From: Ananas comosus
Lineage: Eukaryota > Streptophyta > Magnoliopsida > Poales > Bromeliaceae
Assembly: GCF_001540865.1 (NCBI RefSeq)
Contig: NC_033622.1
Coordinates: forward strand, 5,077,539 to 5,141,538
Reading direction: 5' to 3'
DNA length: 64,000 bases
The notes beneath the pieces are model-generated. The model was not told where the DNA came from. It ran no database searches and saw only the letters and a list, made by a program, of their open reading frames with translations. This document shows, in pieces, positions 36,201-51,200 of the stretch; within the stretch, counting starts at the first letter, position 1; each line of letters starts with the position of its first letter. Made by a program: the position numbers and the translations under genes.

Positions 36201-39200
36201 TGTTCGGCATAATGCCGCAATGGCACTTGTTGTGTCATGGCTGTCCCAAATAGTGTGGTACAAGTCTAGGATGTTCGAACTTGTTGTTTGAGGCTTGGGA
36301 AATCCCTAAATTGGATTTTGTGGCAATCGGCACACGAAAGGGTGATTTAAGTGCATTTTGTGTGCGTTTTCGGCTCCGTATTCACAGAGCAGGTTCAGCT
36401 GATGGTTGCAACAGTAGGGTAGCCTAGTTGGCTGGCTGGGATATCGCTGGTGCGAAGCTCGGACCAACGATGGGGCCAAGGTGGGTTCCGGACCAAAAAG
36501 ATGATTTCTAGGAACCCAGTACGGTGGATTTTGGAGATTTCGCATCCGGATCGCACCACTTAGCATGCGGCTGTCCCGGCACCCAAAAGTGAGTGTTTTG
36601 GGACAGTGAGGATGGTCGAATGACTTTTGGAGTGCTTCAGAACACTTCAAGACTAATCCGGACACCAAAATGCCAAAATCGAGCGGTTTCGGGCGCGATT
36701 TCTTGTCACGCAGGCCATTGCTGTTTGCAACGATGTTGTAGCCTTATTGCTGGTTGTTGATTGAGGTTTGGCACCTCTGGTAGCAGCGTGCAGGCTGCGG
36801 GTGGTCCCGGTGCCGAAATGGGCATCCCAGGGGCCAAATCGGTGATTTATAGGATCTTGGTTTTTCGTTTCGGCGCACTACTTGTGCGGCTGCCCCAATA
36901 GCATTAAAATAATGTGTTGGGACAGCGGGAGAGGTAGGATAAGTGTGGGGCTCAATTCGGGACACCTCATGGGTTGGGATGACATTCCAACGAGTCGGTA
37001 CGACAATCGAGCGATTTTTCGGTAATTCAAGGGGGCGAGCAGGACGTGGCTTAGCCTGAGGCCTTTAGACTAATATGGCTGTTGATTTAGTTGTTAGTGT
37101 TATTCATCCATTTGACGCATTGGTGTATCCTGTTATTCTTGACAGTAGCAGATAGTTATGCATTAAGTAGTAGTTGTAGTTCTTTTCCAGTCATTATCGC
37201 TACTGTTCCAGTACATCTGTTGATTATGCTTGTTGTCGATTTCTACTTTATCGTGCAGTAGCGGTTACATTCATATTTATTGCTAGTTGTTATTGCATTG
37301 CTACTGTACCTAATTTATCTGTTCATTACTGTTGTTTATCTCTTCCATCTACTGGTGAGTGCAGCTTGCCTTCGTCGGCTTGCAGTACTCACTGGAAGGG
37401 AGAGAGACATGTTTACATGTTCTCACCCCCCACCATTTTTCAAGTGACATAGGCGATGAGCATTGGGATGGTGCGTAAGGACAATACTAGCTAGCGTGTT
37501 CCAGACCTATCCATTGTTGATGTTCATTGTCATTCTATTGGATTAGTTTAATTCTTTACCTATTAACATTTAGATAATAATGGATGTATATGAATTATCA
37601 TTATCATATGATCATTATTGTTTGTGTTGTATGGTTGTATATATGGTTGACTTTGTATTATGGTGCTACGTCGTGCATGTACAAGGGAGACTCTATCCAT
37701 TCGTATAAGAGATTTTTTGTCCATGTGGCGGGTCTGTGTGCGTCCACGGGGTGTTCTAAAAGGTGTTTAAAAAAAAAATTACACATTTTTCGCTAGTTTT
37801 CCTAAAAAGGATTTTCCAATAGAACCCCGGGCCGTGACATTTAGTTAAGTAGGTATTAAAAATGATGATCTCATATACAAAAGTAAAAATGCGTGATTCA
37901 ACTGCCTCATTATATGTCAAGATTACCCTATATTCGAACCAAACCAAGCTATGTAGCCTCTTTTCTTTTAGGAATTTGATCCGACAAACTCTTCCACCAG
38001 CATCTTATTGCCATCCTCATTCTCTAAGGAATCAGTTTAATTCCATGCTTTTAGCTTCATTTCTAAAATTTATTGTTGATGTGCTACATTATATTTTTTT
38101 TTTCTGATCTGCACATTTAATTATTTTATCACATATGAAATTAATGTCAAGACAAAAGAAAAAAAATCCTAACTCATTGAAATACCAAAGAGAATTGAAA
38201 AAGAAAGAAGAAAACAATGCACACAAGCAATTTACATGATTCGGCCACTAGCCAAAGTCCATGGGCGAAGGCAAAGTGAAGCCTCTATAATTGTTGAAAG
38301 TTGAGTACAAAAGGATGACTCTCTCAGAAAACCTTACTCCCAAAATATACCTAAATCTCTCGCTAATGTCATACCCCGGGGCCGCTTTAGAAACCAGAGC
38401 TTGCAAGAAACGTGCCTTTTTTTAAAAATTGCCTGGCCCACGTGGTGTACAGACCCGCCACAAATACAAATCTCTCTGCCCACACAGACAGAGTCTCTTT
38501 TGTATTTGTACAGCGTACCGATCAAACAACATCAACAGGATCACAACTCACAATCTACATTCACGGGATCTACAAACAATCAATGCGATACATTTTCATA
38601 CAGCTAACCATCTTTAGGAATTATACATGCCTCTAAGCACTCCTTAGGTGCTGGATGATGCGATGCAAAATACAACAATCATCCTATTAAAAATGCTTCC
38701 CACTCGGAAGCTTTGTTTTTAAACTCGAATTATTCATTAATCAAAAACCATTTGAAATGCCTTTTGAAAACTGTTTCCCACACAAAAACTCAATCTTTGA
38801 AAAGCGACTACCTCAAGGTATAGAAAACCAGATAATAAGATTTCATTTACCAATATACTGAAAATCCAGAAGAACTCCGAGAACATGCATAATGGAATCC
38901 CAAATTCATACAAGTCCATAATTATTATTCAAGCAATAATAAACAATCATCTAACCAAACTATTCGATTGTTTAGTCTACTAAAAGAAGTAAAAGGAAAA
39001 GAACCAGGATAAGGACCACTAATGCGATCTAGCTATACCGTCCTCACGTACTATCCCGGCCCTCACCGCCCGAGCTACCTGAAAAATAGTGGGGGGTGAG
39101 AATATGTAAACAAGTCTCCCCCTTCCAGTGGGTACCGCAAACCGACGAAGGCAAGCTATACACACCGGCAGATGGAAGGAATAGACAGCAGTAGTAGCAA

Positions 39201-42200
39201 GTAAATCAGATATAATAACAACGAATAGCAACTATCGATAGTCACAAAAGAAGATACTACTGTAAAGTAAGATAACAAGGCAATGAACAACTATAATCAG
39301 TAGTCAAACTAGTGCAGTAGCAATAATAACTAAACGGAAAACAATTGTAACAATAGTATAAACAACCACTACTGGCAAAGGAGATAGAGAAATGACTATG
39401 CGTCAACTGAAATAGAATATACAAGTATGCCCAATCAACTACCATATTGGTCTAAAGACCTCAGGCAATGCCACTCCCACTCTAATAGGGATGTGACCCT
39501 AACAAAGGACAGCTAAGTCTCCCTGGCATATGACCAAGCAAAGGACCACTAAGCTCACGAGTCGGATGTACGACCATTTTTTCGAAAAAGAACACCCTCT
39601 TGCTGTGGATCAGACCGCTGGTGTACATAAAATGCATATGAGCTGTGACGATCGATGCTATATGCTCAATGGCCAACAACGGCGACAAGGCGCAAGAACA
39701 ATCACAACTATATCCAACCAAATCAGGTCTATCTTCCCGAAGGAATGTCGCTATATCACTGACCTATCAGGTCCATAAAATCGTATTGTTATGCACGAAA
39801 TGCAACCAAACAGCAAGTCATGCAACGATAATCAAACAACGGAGTGCTACTCAACCCACTAAATCGGTCACGACTCTACAGGATGGAACAACGGTATAGT
39901 AGACTAACGAGAACCAAGTAGTGTACCAGATTCTCAACATGTAATCATGATACAATAAGACAAGGTAACCGTAGAGTAGATCGATGAATACTCAATGTCA
40001 TGCAAGATATTCAATACATGTGCACGATAAAGTAGGCAATCATAAGAGAAAAAAAAGGAAGAAGTCACCGAGAGTATGTCGTTGAACCAACTTCCGATCA
40101 AAGTACCCACCTCTACTGTAGAATAAAACCGGATCGTCAACACCCTATCGATGTCTCCCACTATAGTCCAAACCTATGCAAAGTCTCATCCGAAACTGTA
40201 ATTAGCTCAAACCCGCTAATTACAAAAGATATGATTCCATGTGAATCCAAACAGCCAAACAATCGGATTTCCGGATCCCGTTCAACAGTCACTGAAAAAT
40301 AGCTCAATTGTCGCACCGACTCGTCGGAACGTCACCCCAACCCACAAGGTGTCCCGAAATGAGCCCCACACTTATCCTACCTTTCCTGCTGCTCCAACAC
40401 ATCAATTTAATGCTATTAGGGAAGCCGCACAAATAGTGCGCCAAAATAGAAAACCGAGATCTTGAAAATCACTGGTTTGTGTCCCAGAATGCCCATTCCA
40501 ATGCCGAGACCACCCGCAGCCCTCTAGTTGCAACCAGAGGTGTCAAACCTCACACTAAAACCAGCCAATAGAGCTCCAACACCGCTGCAAACAGCAGCAA
40601 CATGCGCGACACGAAACTGCACTCGAAACCGCTCGATTTCCGCATTTTGGTATCCGGATTAGCCGTGAAGTGTTCTGAAACACTCCGAAATTCATTCGAC
40701 CATCCATGTTGTCCCAAAACACTCACTTTTGGGTGTGGGGACAGCCGTGCTAAGTCGATCCGGATGTGAATCCCCAAAATCCATCGTACTGGGTTCCCAA
40801 AAATTGTCGTTTCTGCTCCGAAACCCTTCGTCGCTAACCTGTCATCTTCGGGTTTCAAAGATGGCAGTAGCAACCAGCCAATAAGGATTGGCAGGGTCTC
40901 TAGGGCATTCAAAATGCTAACGTGCAGAAACCGCAACTTAAACCGCACCCGATCAGTGAATTTCTGCCAAACGACGCAGCGGGACCACATGTTAACTCCT
41001 CAACGGCTCCAGGACCTTAGACGATCAATCAAGAGGTCGCTAACAGCGATTACACGTTGTCCGAAGCAATGCACAGGGTCCCTGTTACTTAAAACACACA
41101 AACAATTCAACTATTGCACTAAACACTCATCAAATGACACATAAAATCGGGTTTCAAGCTCGTTACCCCGATCTGCGCCGCAACGAATCCCACCAACCAA
41201 TCAATTTGATTCGACTCAACATGATGATGCTCATGCTCGCTGTCCGGAGCGCAAATGACAGCCGGAAGGCTTCGAAACAACAAGAAAGTCCACCAAAGAC
41301 TTGATCTCGAAAGCGACCAAAGTCGTCGCACTCACCGGAACCTCGCCGATCGCAGCAAAGGTGAGCATGACACTCCACGGGGTACCAGGAGTGCGGTGTT
41401 CACTCTTCGAAAGCACGCCAAAGTCTCCGGTGGCCAGAAATCCAAGCCCACCAAAAATCGGCCCTAAGAAACCTAGCTTGCAGGGCTAGGGCATTACGGA
41501 TCACAGCAGGGGGAGCTCCGGCTAGGGGAGGGTCGCCGCACCCAGGGGAGACGGCCGAGACCCTTGGCCGACGGTGGGAGGCAACGGCGCCGCGGCGCGA
41601 CGGGAGCACTCCCAACTAGCCCTGCGGCTAGGGCAGAGTCCCGCGCTGCCGCGGTGGCTCGGGGGTGCCTACGACAGCGCTGGCGGCCTCCCTGGGACCA
41701 ACGGCGGCGGCGGCGGCCGGTGGCAGCACAGCCCAACGACGGTCGGTGGCAGCGCAGCCCGACGACGGCGGCCGAGAGGCTCCCCACGGCCGCACGAGGT
41801 CTGCTACCTTCTCCCTGGCCGCGACGGCTCCTCAGGGCACGGTGGCGCCGGGGAAGGGTCGGGGACGGCCGCCCGGTGTCCTGTGGTGACGTCGGCGGCG
41901 GTCTAGGTCGACAGCGGCTGGATACAAAAGGGCTCGGGTCACCCCCACCCACAAAGCCAAAAAATAAAGAGAGGGAAAGAGAGAAAAAGAAAGAAGAAAA
42001 GAGGCTTCTCCGGCGGCTGGCGCGGCGACGGCGACAGCGACGGCAGCTTCTCAAAAGGACCAGAAGGGGGAAGAAGAGAGGGCTAGGGTTAGGGTTAGGG
42101 TTAATGATACCCTAATCCTCAAGTATATATTAATACTTGACACAATACCCCCAAATCCCCCGAATTTACGAATTTCGCGGCCCAAATCCCTCTCCGAAAA

Positions 42201-45200
42201 CTCTTACAGAATGGTCCCCGCCCATGGGTTGCCTCGCAAAATGGAGTGCCGATTGTGTTTAAAAAGCCAAAAACACAGTATATATATTGTTCCATCTACC
42301 ATAAAGTCCACACTTCTCGAAAACCATACATCAAGCGTAAAATCCGTCAGCGCCATTGACTTCGGCACAGTCGGATCATCAAAAACAGGCTATTGGATCA
42401 CCCGAAATAGGGTCCGGTACGCGACATAGCGTATCTACATTGAATGGCCTCTCCTGGAAATATGAGTTAACTATTCACTTAAGTGAAAAGTAATAATCGT
42501 GTAAAATCTTTATTTTAAATCATTTTATGCTGAAATTTGATGGACAATTTTAAAATTGAAAAACACATAGTAACATTTAAAAAAATGTCAAATTTACATA
42601 GGAGAAAATCTCAGTCCTCACAGCTGATGATACACGTAAACCACAAAATAAGAGCTCTATATATAAGTAGCTAAATCACAATTATTAAGACTAGAAATAG
42701 TCTCAACTTAATTAAACAAACCAACCAAAACAAAATAAGATTAGAAATACTAATCTTAGCCTAACTTAAATAGGTCAACCAAAACAGAAAAGGTTAGAAA
42801 AACTTCAAGCCCTGACTAAACTAGTCTATACATCCGGCCTAAGCCTTCTACTGTCACTACAAACCTCTCAAAAATTTTTCGTTTAGTATCGCTCCAAAAT
42901 AATTCATACTGCATCACAAACCAAGAAGGCAAGAAGGACCAATAATGTGAGACAAATCTAACAAATAAGTATGTTTCAAACATTGTTTGAAAAGGCGGGC
43001 CCTGAGGCACGTGCCTCAACTCCTAGGCGCGAGGCGCGGGACTCAGTGCCTCAGCAATAGTGAGGTCCAGCGCTATTACTGAGACGCGCGCCTCAAGCGA
43101 GGCACAAGGCACACCTAAGGCACGCGCCTTACAATATTTAGGTTTATAGGGATTTTGGATTCGAGTTTTCGGGTTGTTGGGTTTTGAATTTGAATCTTAT
43201 AGTTTAACCTGATAAGATACTTAAAATATCTTAAAAGAAAGCCAAAAAAATCCTAAGGAAACCAGTCACTCGCCCCATCCTCTTCGTCTCGTGTTCTCCC
43301 ACATCCTCTCTCTGTCGAGCATCCAACAACAGCTGCTAGCAACAAGAAGCAGCGGTGGCCAGAACAAGCAAGTAGCAGCAACAGGAAAACAAGTAGCAAC
43401 GGCAACGAAAACAGCAGCAGCATCAGCAAGAACATCAAATTAAACTATATGCATGTGTTTTCTTTATTTGTTGATGGTTCTTTTATTTTTGTATGGTTAT
43501 TTTGGAGCTTTTTAATATAGAACATCGAATTAAACTAAGGTTAGTAAATATGTGCCTCGCCTTCTTGAGGCGCGAGCCTCGCAGTGCGCCTCACACCTAG
43601 GCTCTAGGAGAGTCTTGCGCCTCTTTGCGCCTCACGTCTTTTCAAACACTACTGGCTTCAAACAAATACCCTAAAAGAGAACCATTGATTCTAGCTTACC
43701 CTCATTTATTCTAAAAGAAAAAGAAGAAATTCTAGCCTCCCCTTATGTGATTAGGACACGCTTGTCCACAAATATATATTAAGATTATACTTTATTTTGC
43801 ATCTTCCCCAAGTATCTTGCAAACAATATGGAACAAACAAAATACACAAGACATGAATTGACTAAATAATGTGAATTACATATACTATCTTTCAATATAA
43901 ATACATATTAATCATGGAGGAGTTACTAGAAACTATTATGATAGATGATCAACTTTAAGTTTTGGGCTAGTCATCAAAATTAATATGCTAGTGCTTGTGG
44001 CATTAGAACTCCCCCAAAATAAGGAGAAACTAATTTTGCGAAATTCAATAGTTAAAAGTATGTGGATACATACTGGCTACCTGCTTCAATAAACCGCTCC
44101 GCCATAACAGCATTTTGGCAGGTAAATTCACCATAAAGAGGTATCCTGAAAACAAGGAGAAAGAAGTGTCAAAGTCTGCTCAGCCAAGAAGAAATGTTGA
44201 CATCCTTCTCCATACAGTATCATGACATGTGTAAGTAATCTGCAGCAACAAAAAGGGCCTCAAGAGTCAAGAGTGAACACTAATTTGTGAGCGTCTGTTG
44301 AAATGTATATGAAAATAAAATAGATCAATATAGATACTTTTATAGATATTCCAAAATTAGTCATCAGTTTCATCAAATTTCTTCACGGAAATGCATGAAT
44401 CCAGCAAGCATATCTCAAAAGTTTCACCCATTTCTCTTACTAATTCAATCAAAGATCTTGATTTTTTTTAATCTTTATTTCAATAGAAAACTAAATATTC
44501 CTTCCACCTTCTTTTTCTCTGTTTCCCAGAACCATTTTCTATATTTAAGGCATCAAATCTAGTTCAAAGAACAACGAAGGGAAGGTGCACAAAAGAGTAC
44601 AAGAAAATTATGTTAGAAATAATGACTTAGATAATAGTATTTTGCACCTTAGTTTTTGGAATAATCCAGGGAGAGGAGATGAAATATTTAACGGGCTGTT
44701 AAGAATTACAAGCTTTAATATTTTGTTTGTGTTCTTTAGGGCCCAAGTCAATCCATATGAACCCACAAGAAATCCCTACACAAAAATGGAAGAAAGAAGT
44801 CACGTTATCAGATAGCATTCTTCAGGTCCATCAAGAGAAAAGTCAGTTTAGTTGTCAATAGGCCATTTACAGTACCAAAGGCTTTGCAAAATTTAACAAT
44901 TTAATAAAGGAAAAAGAATAAGATACTTCCTGAGGACCTGAGAAACTAAGATAAATGGACAAGTGATATTTAGAACATCAAGAAGCTTGTCAAGCGCCGA
45001 GTGAAACTCCTCTTCTGCAATGATGCAATACTAGCAGATGAGTGCACATAAAAATAACATTCCAAGACCATACTAATCCTTCCACAAACCTGTGTAGTTA
45101 AAACCATATCCTGGTTGGGGTTTATCACTAAATCCAAATCCTATCCAGTCAGGAGCGAAGCAGTGGTAGCCAATTTCTGCCATCTAACAATTGTAGTAAC

Positions 45201-48200
45201 TGTTCAGAAGACAGAAAATGCAATAATAGTTTGAATCAACAAGGAAAAGAAAAAAAATGATTCTGTTAATACAATTGAACAATAGTAATAATAAAAAATT
45301 CAGCAAGAATTTAATTGATTCTTCTTAATATGAGCTAATATCGGTATGTTCCAGCAAATACATTCAGTACAAGCTACAAGCAGCAAAAACTATAGCCAGA
45401 TAAGAAAGATCTTTTGAGCATAGGAAGATAAGGAGAGAAATTCATACAACTTCAGCGGCAGAACAAGTCAAGGACGATTATGATTTGGAATAAGATTAGA
45501 ATAGGAAAGATCAATAAGGAATGCAATATTATTTTCATGCAAAGCAGAGAATAGATGGTGGAACTAAACTGCAGTGATGAAGGATTCGATAAAATAAATG
45601 CACAGCTTTAATGTTGAATTGGAAGGGAAAATGCTTTCCACAGTTAGTCCACCGCAGTTTCAATTTCGTGATATTTATAAGACAAAATATTAGAAAAACA
45701 TTTTACACCATAAATAGCCGTTAGATCTAATTCATTTGTAAATGTTAACTAGTAAGTGTTCTTGCAATCACCTACAGTATAATTCCGCTAAGGAAACTAC
45801 TAGCAGAAAAAATTCATTGTGGGCATGTCTAGTGTGAATTATGAAAATTATCCTACAAACAAGGAAGGGACAGGTGATTTTGCAAACAAGATTGCCCAAT
45901 TCTCTGCATTCATTCTACTATAATCTAACACTCTTATGCAAGCAAACCTCTAGGGGATAAATTTGTAATGCAATTGCAAAATAAGTCTGAGAAACAAGAA
46001 AATCAAGTTCTTCATCTGCAAATTGTTTAGAGAACTCTCATAAAAATAATAATTAATAAACTGTAATAGGATCCACAACATGTAGTAGTAAGTAGACAAT
46101 GGAATTAACCTGTGACATAACTACCCTATAGCTATATGATTGGGTTGGAGCCCCATGAATGAACACAATGGTGCCACGTGGGTTGTCAACTGAACCTACA
46201 AAGAAGAAAAATAATTATAATCACAAAATAACATCATGAATATGTACAAGCAAACGATTAAACAAGATGCTAAGTAGAATTTTAACTTAGATTCACATTT
46301 GGTTTAGATTTGGGAGCAAACTGAGAAATGAAGCCCTATCTTAGACTTGTGAGCTTAGAGGTTCTTCACTTTGAGGTGGGTACTCAATATTCAAAGTTGG
46401 TATAGCTTCCACTCGCCTAAACACCTATTAATTGATCATGTTTGTGGTTTCTAAGTTGAGATTTGCTTTTCTGTCATTCTACTCCATTGTTGATGAAATG
46501 TTGATATAGCATGATTTTTATATATTATTAAATTGTTGTATAACTGTTTATGAGTTATAAGCATGCTTTATTGACAATAAATATTAATTTTAAGAGTCTC
46601 GTATACATCATATCTCATTCAGATTGTTATCTTATTCAATTAGTAATTCATTTTGGCTCTAAGTTGTCATTGTTGTTGGCATATTATTGTTGTGGACTCA
46701 TGAGTCCTTATAATTGTACTGGAGACTTGATCATGAGTATAATGACTTCCCATTATGTACTATGCTACTTATATACCACCATCACATAGAGTCGCAACCA
46801 TGTAGTAGGGTGGGCTCTTCTAGAAGAGCGGTCCTGATTGGACCCATTTATGCCCCAATTGTGCTCGTTCTCCCCTAATTGAGCAAATAAACATGGATAG
46901 CACTATGGTTTGAAAGGATATACCCCGATTGGATCGTTTATCACTTGGAACTATATAACAAGTTAATGCATGATTTGTTAAATTTTAGACACTGTTGATT
47001 TATTATATTGTTGGATAACAGTAGTATAGCTTAATCTTTCTTACATGCCCATGCTTTATCGTGTTTATAAATGCTACCGTTCTCATCTCTCATTACTTCT
47101 CGGATCAGTAAGTGCAACTTGCCTCGGTCGGCTCGTTGTACCGTCTAGAAAACTAGTTATAGTTTCTGACCCCTTTATGGGTAACATTTTTAAGTATATC
47201 TAATAGCCAGGATGGGGGAAATGTAGCGTGAGGGCATACGAGTTAGTTAGTGTCACATCCCAATAATCCGACATCGGATAAAAATGGAGATGTGATTGGG
47301 TATATAAGAGACATAGACACTAGTAATGATAACTGGGCTTAAGTATTTTGGGCCGGTGGTTTGGGCCTAACGAGTTATTGTTGCTAGTGGGCTGGATCGT
47401 TACATTTGGTATCAGAGCCGGTTCACCAGCCGAAAACGTGTGGCAAGTCTCGACTGAGCCCTCTCGGCTGAACCAAGGTCCGAGAGCCAAGGTGATAGGC
47501 TATGCCAGAGTCTGAATGACAAGCTAACTGGCTATGCTAGGGTCTAGATGACAATGCTAATAAGACAAATCTCACGTCGCCTGGTGATCTTGAGCTATGT
47601 GTGTGATTGGACTAACGAGGTCGTCAGGACCTTAACGGGGAGAGTTTGTCACATTCCAATAATCCCACATCGAATAGAAATGGAGATGTGATTGGGCATA
47701 TAAGAGACTTAATCACTAGTAATAATAACTGGGCTTAAGCATTTTGGACTGGTGGTTTGGGCCAACGAGTTATTGTTGCTAGTGGGCTGGGTGGTTTGGG
47801 CCCAACGAGCTATTGTTGCTAGTGGGCTAGGGCATTCTAATTGCAAAAGTTTTACGCCATTTCTGCTGCGGCGATTAAATCAGAGGGTCAGTTGTTATCG
47901 GCCGTTTTTGTGGACGTGTCACACCCCGGGTTCTTTTGGAAAATCCTTTTCAGGAAAACTAGCGAAAAACGTGTAGATTTTTTTGAAACACCTTTGAGAA
48001 TACCCTGCGGACGTACGCAGACCCGCCATATGAACAAAGGATTCCCTATACAAACAAATAGAGTCTCCCCTGTACATGCACGACGTAGCACCATAGTACA
48101 AAATCAAACACACATACAACCACACAACACAACATCTAATGCTCATTAAACAACAATAATCATAGAGCAATAATTATTTTCACATCTATTGATATAAGTA

Positions 48201-51200
48201 CATTAACAGGTGAAGAACCAAACTAATCCAACAGACATGAAAAGCCAAAACAAATACTGGATATAAGGGTCGATAAGGACCAAACAGGAAGTTGGCTATC
48301 TAGTATTATCCTCGCACACCATCCCAACTCTCACTGCCCGCATCACCTAAAAAATTGTGGGGATGAGAACATGTAAACATGTCTCCCCTCCCAGTGGGTA
48401 CCGCAAGCCGACGAAGACGAGGCATACTCACCGGCAAGGGAAGAGATAACCAAAGTAATAAACAGATATCGTAAGGTCGGTAGCAATGAGATAATAACCG
48501 ACAATAAATGCGAAAATACCGCTACTGAGCAGAAAACAACAACTAGGCATAATCAACAAGTATACTGGAATAGTAGCAATAATGGCTAGAAAGGAACTAC
48601 AACTTCCAATCAGTATATAGCTATCTGCTAGTGTAACTAACCATAGAACGTACCAATGCATCAACTGGATGAACAAAACCAACAACCAAAACTACTGCCG
48701 TATTGGTCGAAAGACCTCAGGCTAAACCACATCCTACTCGCCCACTTGGCATATAACCCTAATAGGCACCTTGTAGGGCTCACGGGTCGGAAGTACGACC
48801 ACTTTTCTGAAAAAGAATACTCTCTTGCAGTGGATCAAACCGCTGGTGTACGCGAAGATGCTCACGAGCTATGGCAATCAATACGATATGCTCAATGGCC
48901 CACAACGGTAACTAGCCGAAAGAGTAATCAACATATATCTGACCAAATCAAGTCCACTGTTCCCAAAGGAAATGTCACCATATCACTAACCTACAAGGTC
49001 TATATAACCAAGTCACCATATCACTGACCTACAAGGTCTATATAACCAAGTCACCATGTCACTGACCTATAAGGTCTATATAACCAAGTTACCATGTCAC
49101 TGTAATCAAATCATGACAACTAATCATAATCAATGCTACTCTACAACTAGATCACGGCACCATAGACAAGAATACCATAGAGTAGACAAACGGAAAAATC
49201 AAATGATGTCTAAAAGCTTAGTAAGTAAACATAAATATACTATGCAATCACAAAGGAGAAGAAAGGAAAGAAGTCACCAAGCAAGCACCGTTGAACCGAC
49301 TTCTGATGGAAGTACCCACCTCTACTGAAGAATGTAACCGGGTTGTCGACACCCGTCAATGTCTCCCGCCACAGTCCGTACCTATACTAAGTCCTCCCAA
49401 AACGTAATTAGCTCGAACCCACTAATTATAAAAGCTATGGTTTCAAGTGAAACCAACAAGAAAGCAATCGGGTTTTTGGATCCCGTTCCTCGATCACCGA
49501 AAGATCGCCCGATTGTCGCACCGACTCGTCAGAGTGTCACCCCAACCCACAGGGTATTCCAAAATAAATCCCACACAAAGCCTACCTCGTTCGCTGTCCC
49601 AATACATCAATTTAATGCCAATGGGGCAGCCGCACAAATAGTGCATCAAAACTGAAAGCCGTGGTCCCGGAAATCACCGGTTTGGCGTCCGAGGTGCCTT
49701 TCGGCACCAGAGCCACCCGCAGCCATCGTGCTGCGACCAGAGGTGTCAAACCTCACACTAAGACCAGCCAATAAGGCTCATACTCTGTTGCGAACAGCAA
49801 CAACCTGCGCGACAAGAAACCACACCCGAAATCGCTCGATTTCAGCATTTTGGGGCTCAAATTAGCCCCAAAGCATTCCGAACGACTCCAAAATTAATTC
49901 AGCCTTCCATGCTATCCCAAAACACTCACTTTTGGGTGTTGGGACAGCCACACGCTAAGTGGTGCGATCCGAATGCGAACTCGCCAAAATCCGTCATGTC
50001 GGGTTACCAAAAATTGCCATTTTCTGCTTTGGAACCCACCTAGGGTCCATCGCTGGTCCGTGTTTTGCACCAGCGAGGTCCCGGCAAGCCAACAAGGCTA
50101 CCCTACCACTGCAACCAGCAGTCGAACTCACTTCGTGAAAACAGCCAAAATCGCAAACAAAAATACACACAAATCACCATTTTCATGCGTCGATCACCAC
50201 GAAATCCCAATTGAGGGGTTCCTGGACCTTGAACATCAAGTTCGAACCGTTTACGCAAGATCCCATGCTGTCCAAGACAGAAAACACTAATTTTCGGATC
50301 AACACAATTACCGTCATTCCACTCCAGGCTTCCGAAAGTGTCCAATTTGCCACCAGAACCCTCCACCGCTCATCTGTCGCCTCCGAGCATCCGAGGCGAC
50401 CAAGGCGGCTAGCCAACAGGGCTAAGTGATGATTTTCTAGGGCAACCAAGCAGCCGAAAAGTAACTAAGATGCGAAACCGCGTTCTACCGGCGACTTTGC
50501 CGAAAAAACGCACCAAAACCCGTTTTCGTTTGCACGAGGGCTTCAAGACCTAGACGATCAGTCCAGAGGGTCACACACAACGACCACACACTGCCCCAGG
50601 CAGCCTACACAGCCACAATTGCAACTTAGCCCCTAAACCTTCTAATATTCACAAAATATATATGTAAACGAAGGTGTTTAGAGTCGTTACCGACAACCGT
50701 GCGCCTCTGGGATAATGCAAGAGCACCAGCGGACAGGTCCCGACGTGCCGGACACCGTGCTTGCTATCCGGAGCGCAAACGACAGCCAGGAGCACAAACG
50801 ATGCGATGTCAACAGCAACGAAGTAGGTGCACCAGGAGCTACGATGGCACCGCTTCGAAATGAAGCCTCTCCGGCAGGATCTGAGGTGAGCATGGTGATC
50901 AACGAGGGCTTGGGGTCACCGTGCTCGCTTTCCGAGGAGTCGAGGACCTCTCAGATCGCCGGAACAGTGAGAGAGAGACCAAGGATGCCCTAGCCCGAGC
51001 TGGCCGGGAGTAAACTTGCTCCGGTCGGCCGCCCGCAGCCCGGCAGCGCGCGCGGAGGTAGAGACCGGGTACAGAGATCGAGGGGAACTCCATGCTTCCC
51101 CCGACTGGCGGCGAAAAGCGACGGCGGCAAAGTTGGAAGAAAGCTCGGCCAGCAACAAAAGGCTCGGGCCCGGGTGGCTCTCCTCGGCTGCAGCAGCGAC

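Noticed and set aside
42083..42104. Telomere-like repeat
   Set aside because: Only three GGGTTA units, inside an LTR leader; other copies have similar 'ccctaaccctag' leader words. Plant telomeres are TTTAGGG.
41494..42115. 186- and 183-residue frames
   Set aside because: Same GC-rich LTR block on both strands, with no recognisable domain.
47407..47419. tRNA gene
   Set aside because: Only the primer-binding complement of initiator-Met tRNA is present, with no cloverleaf around it.
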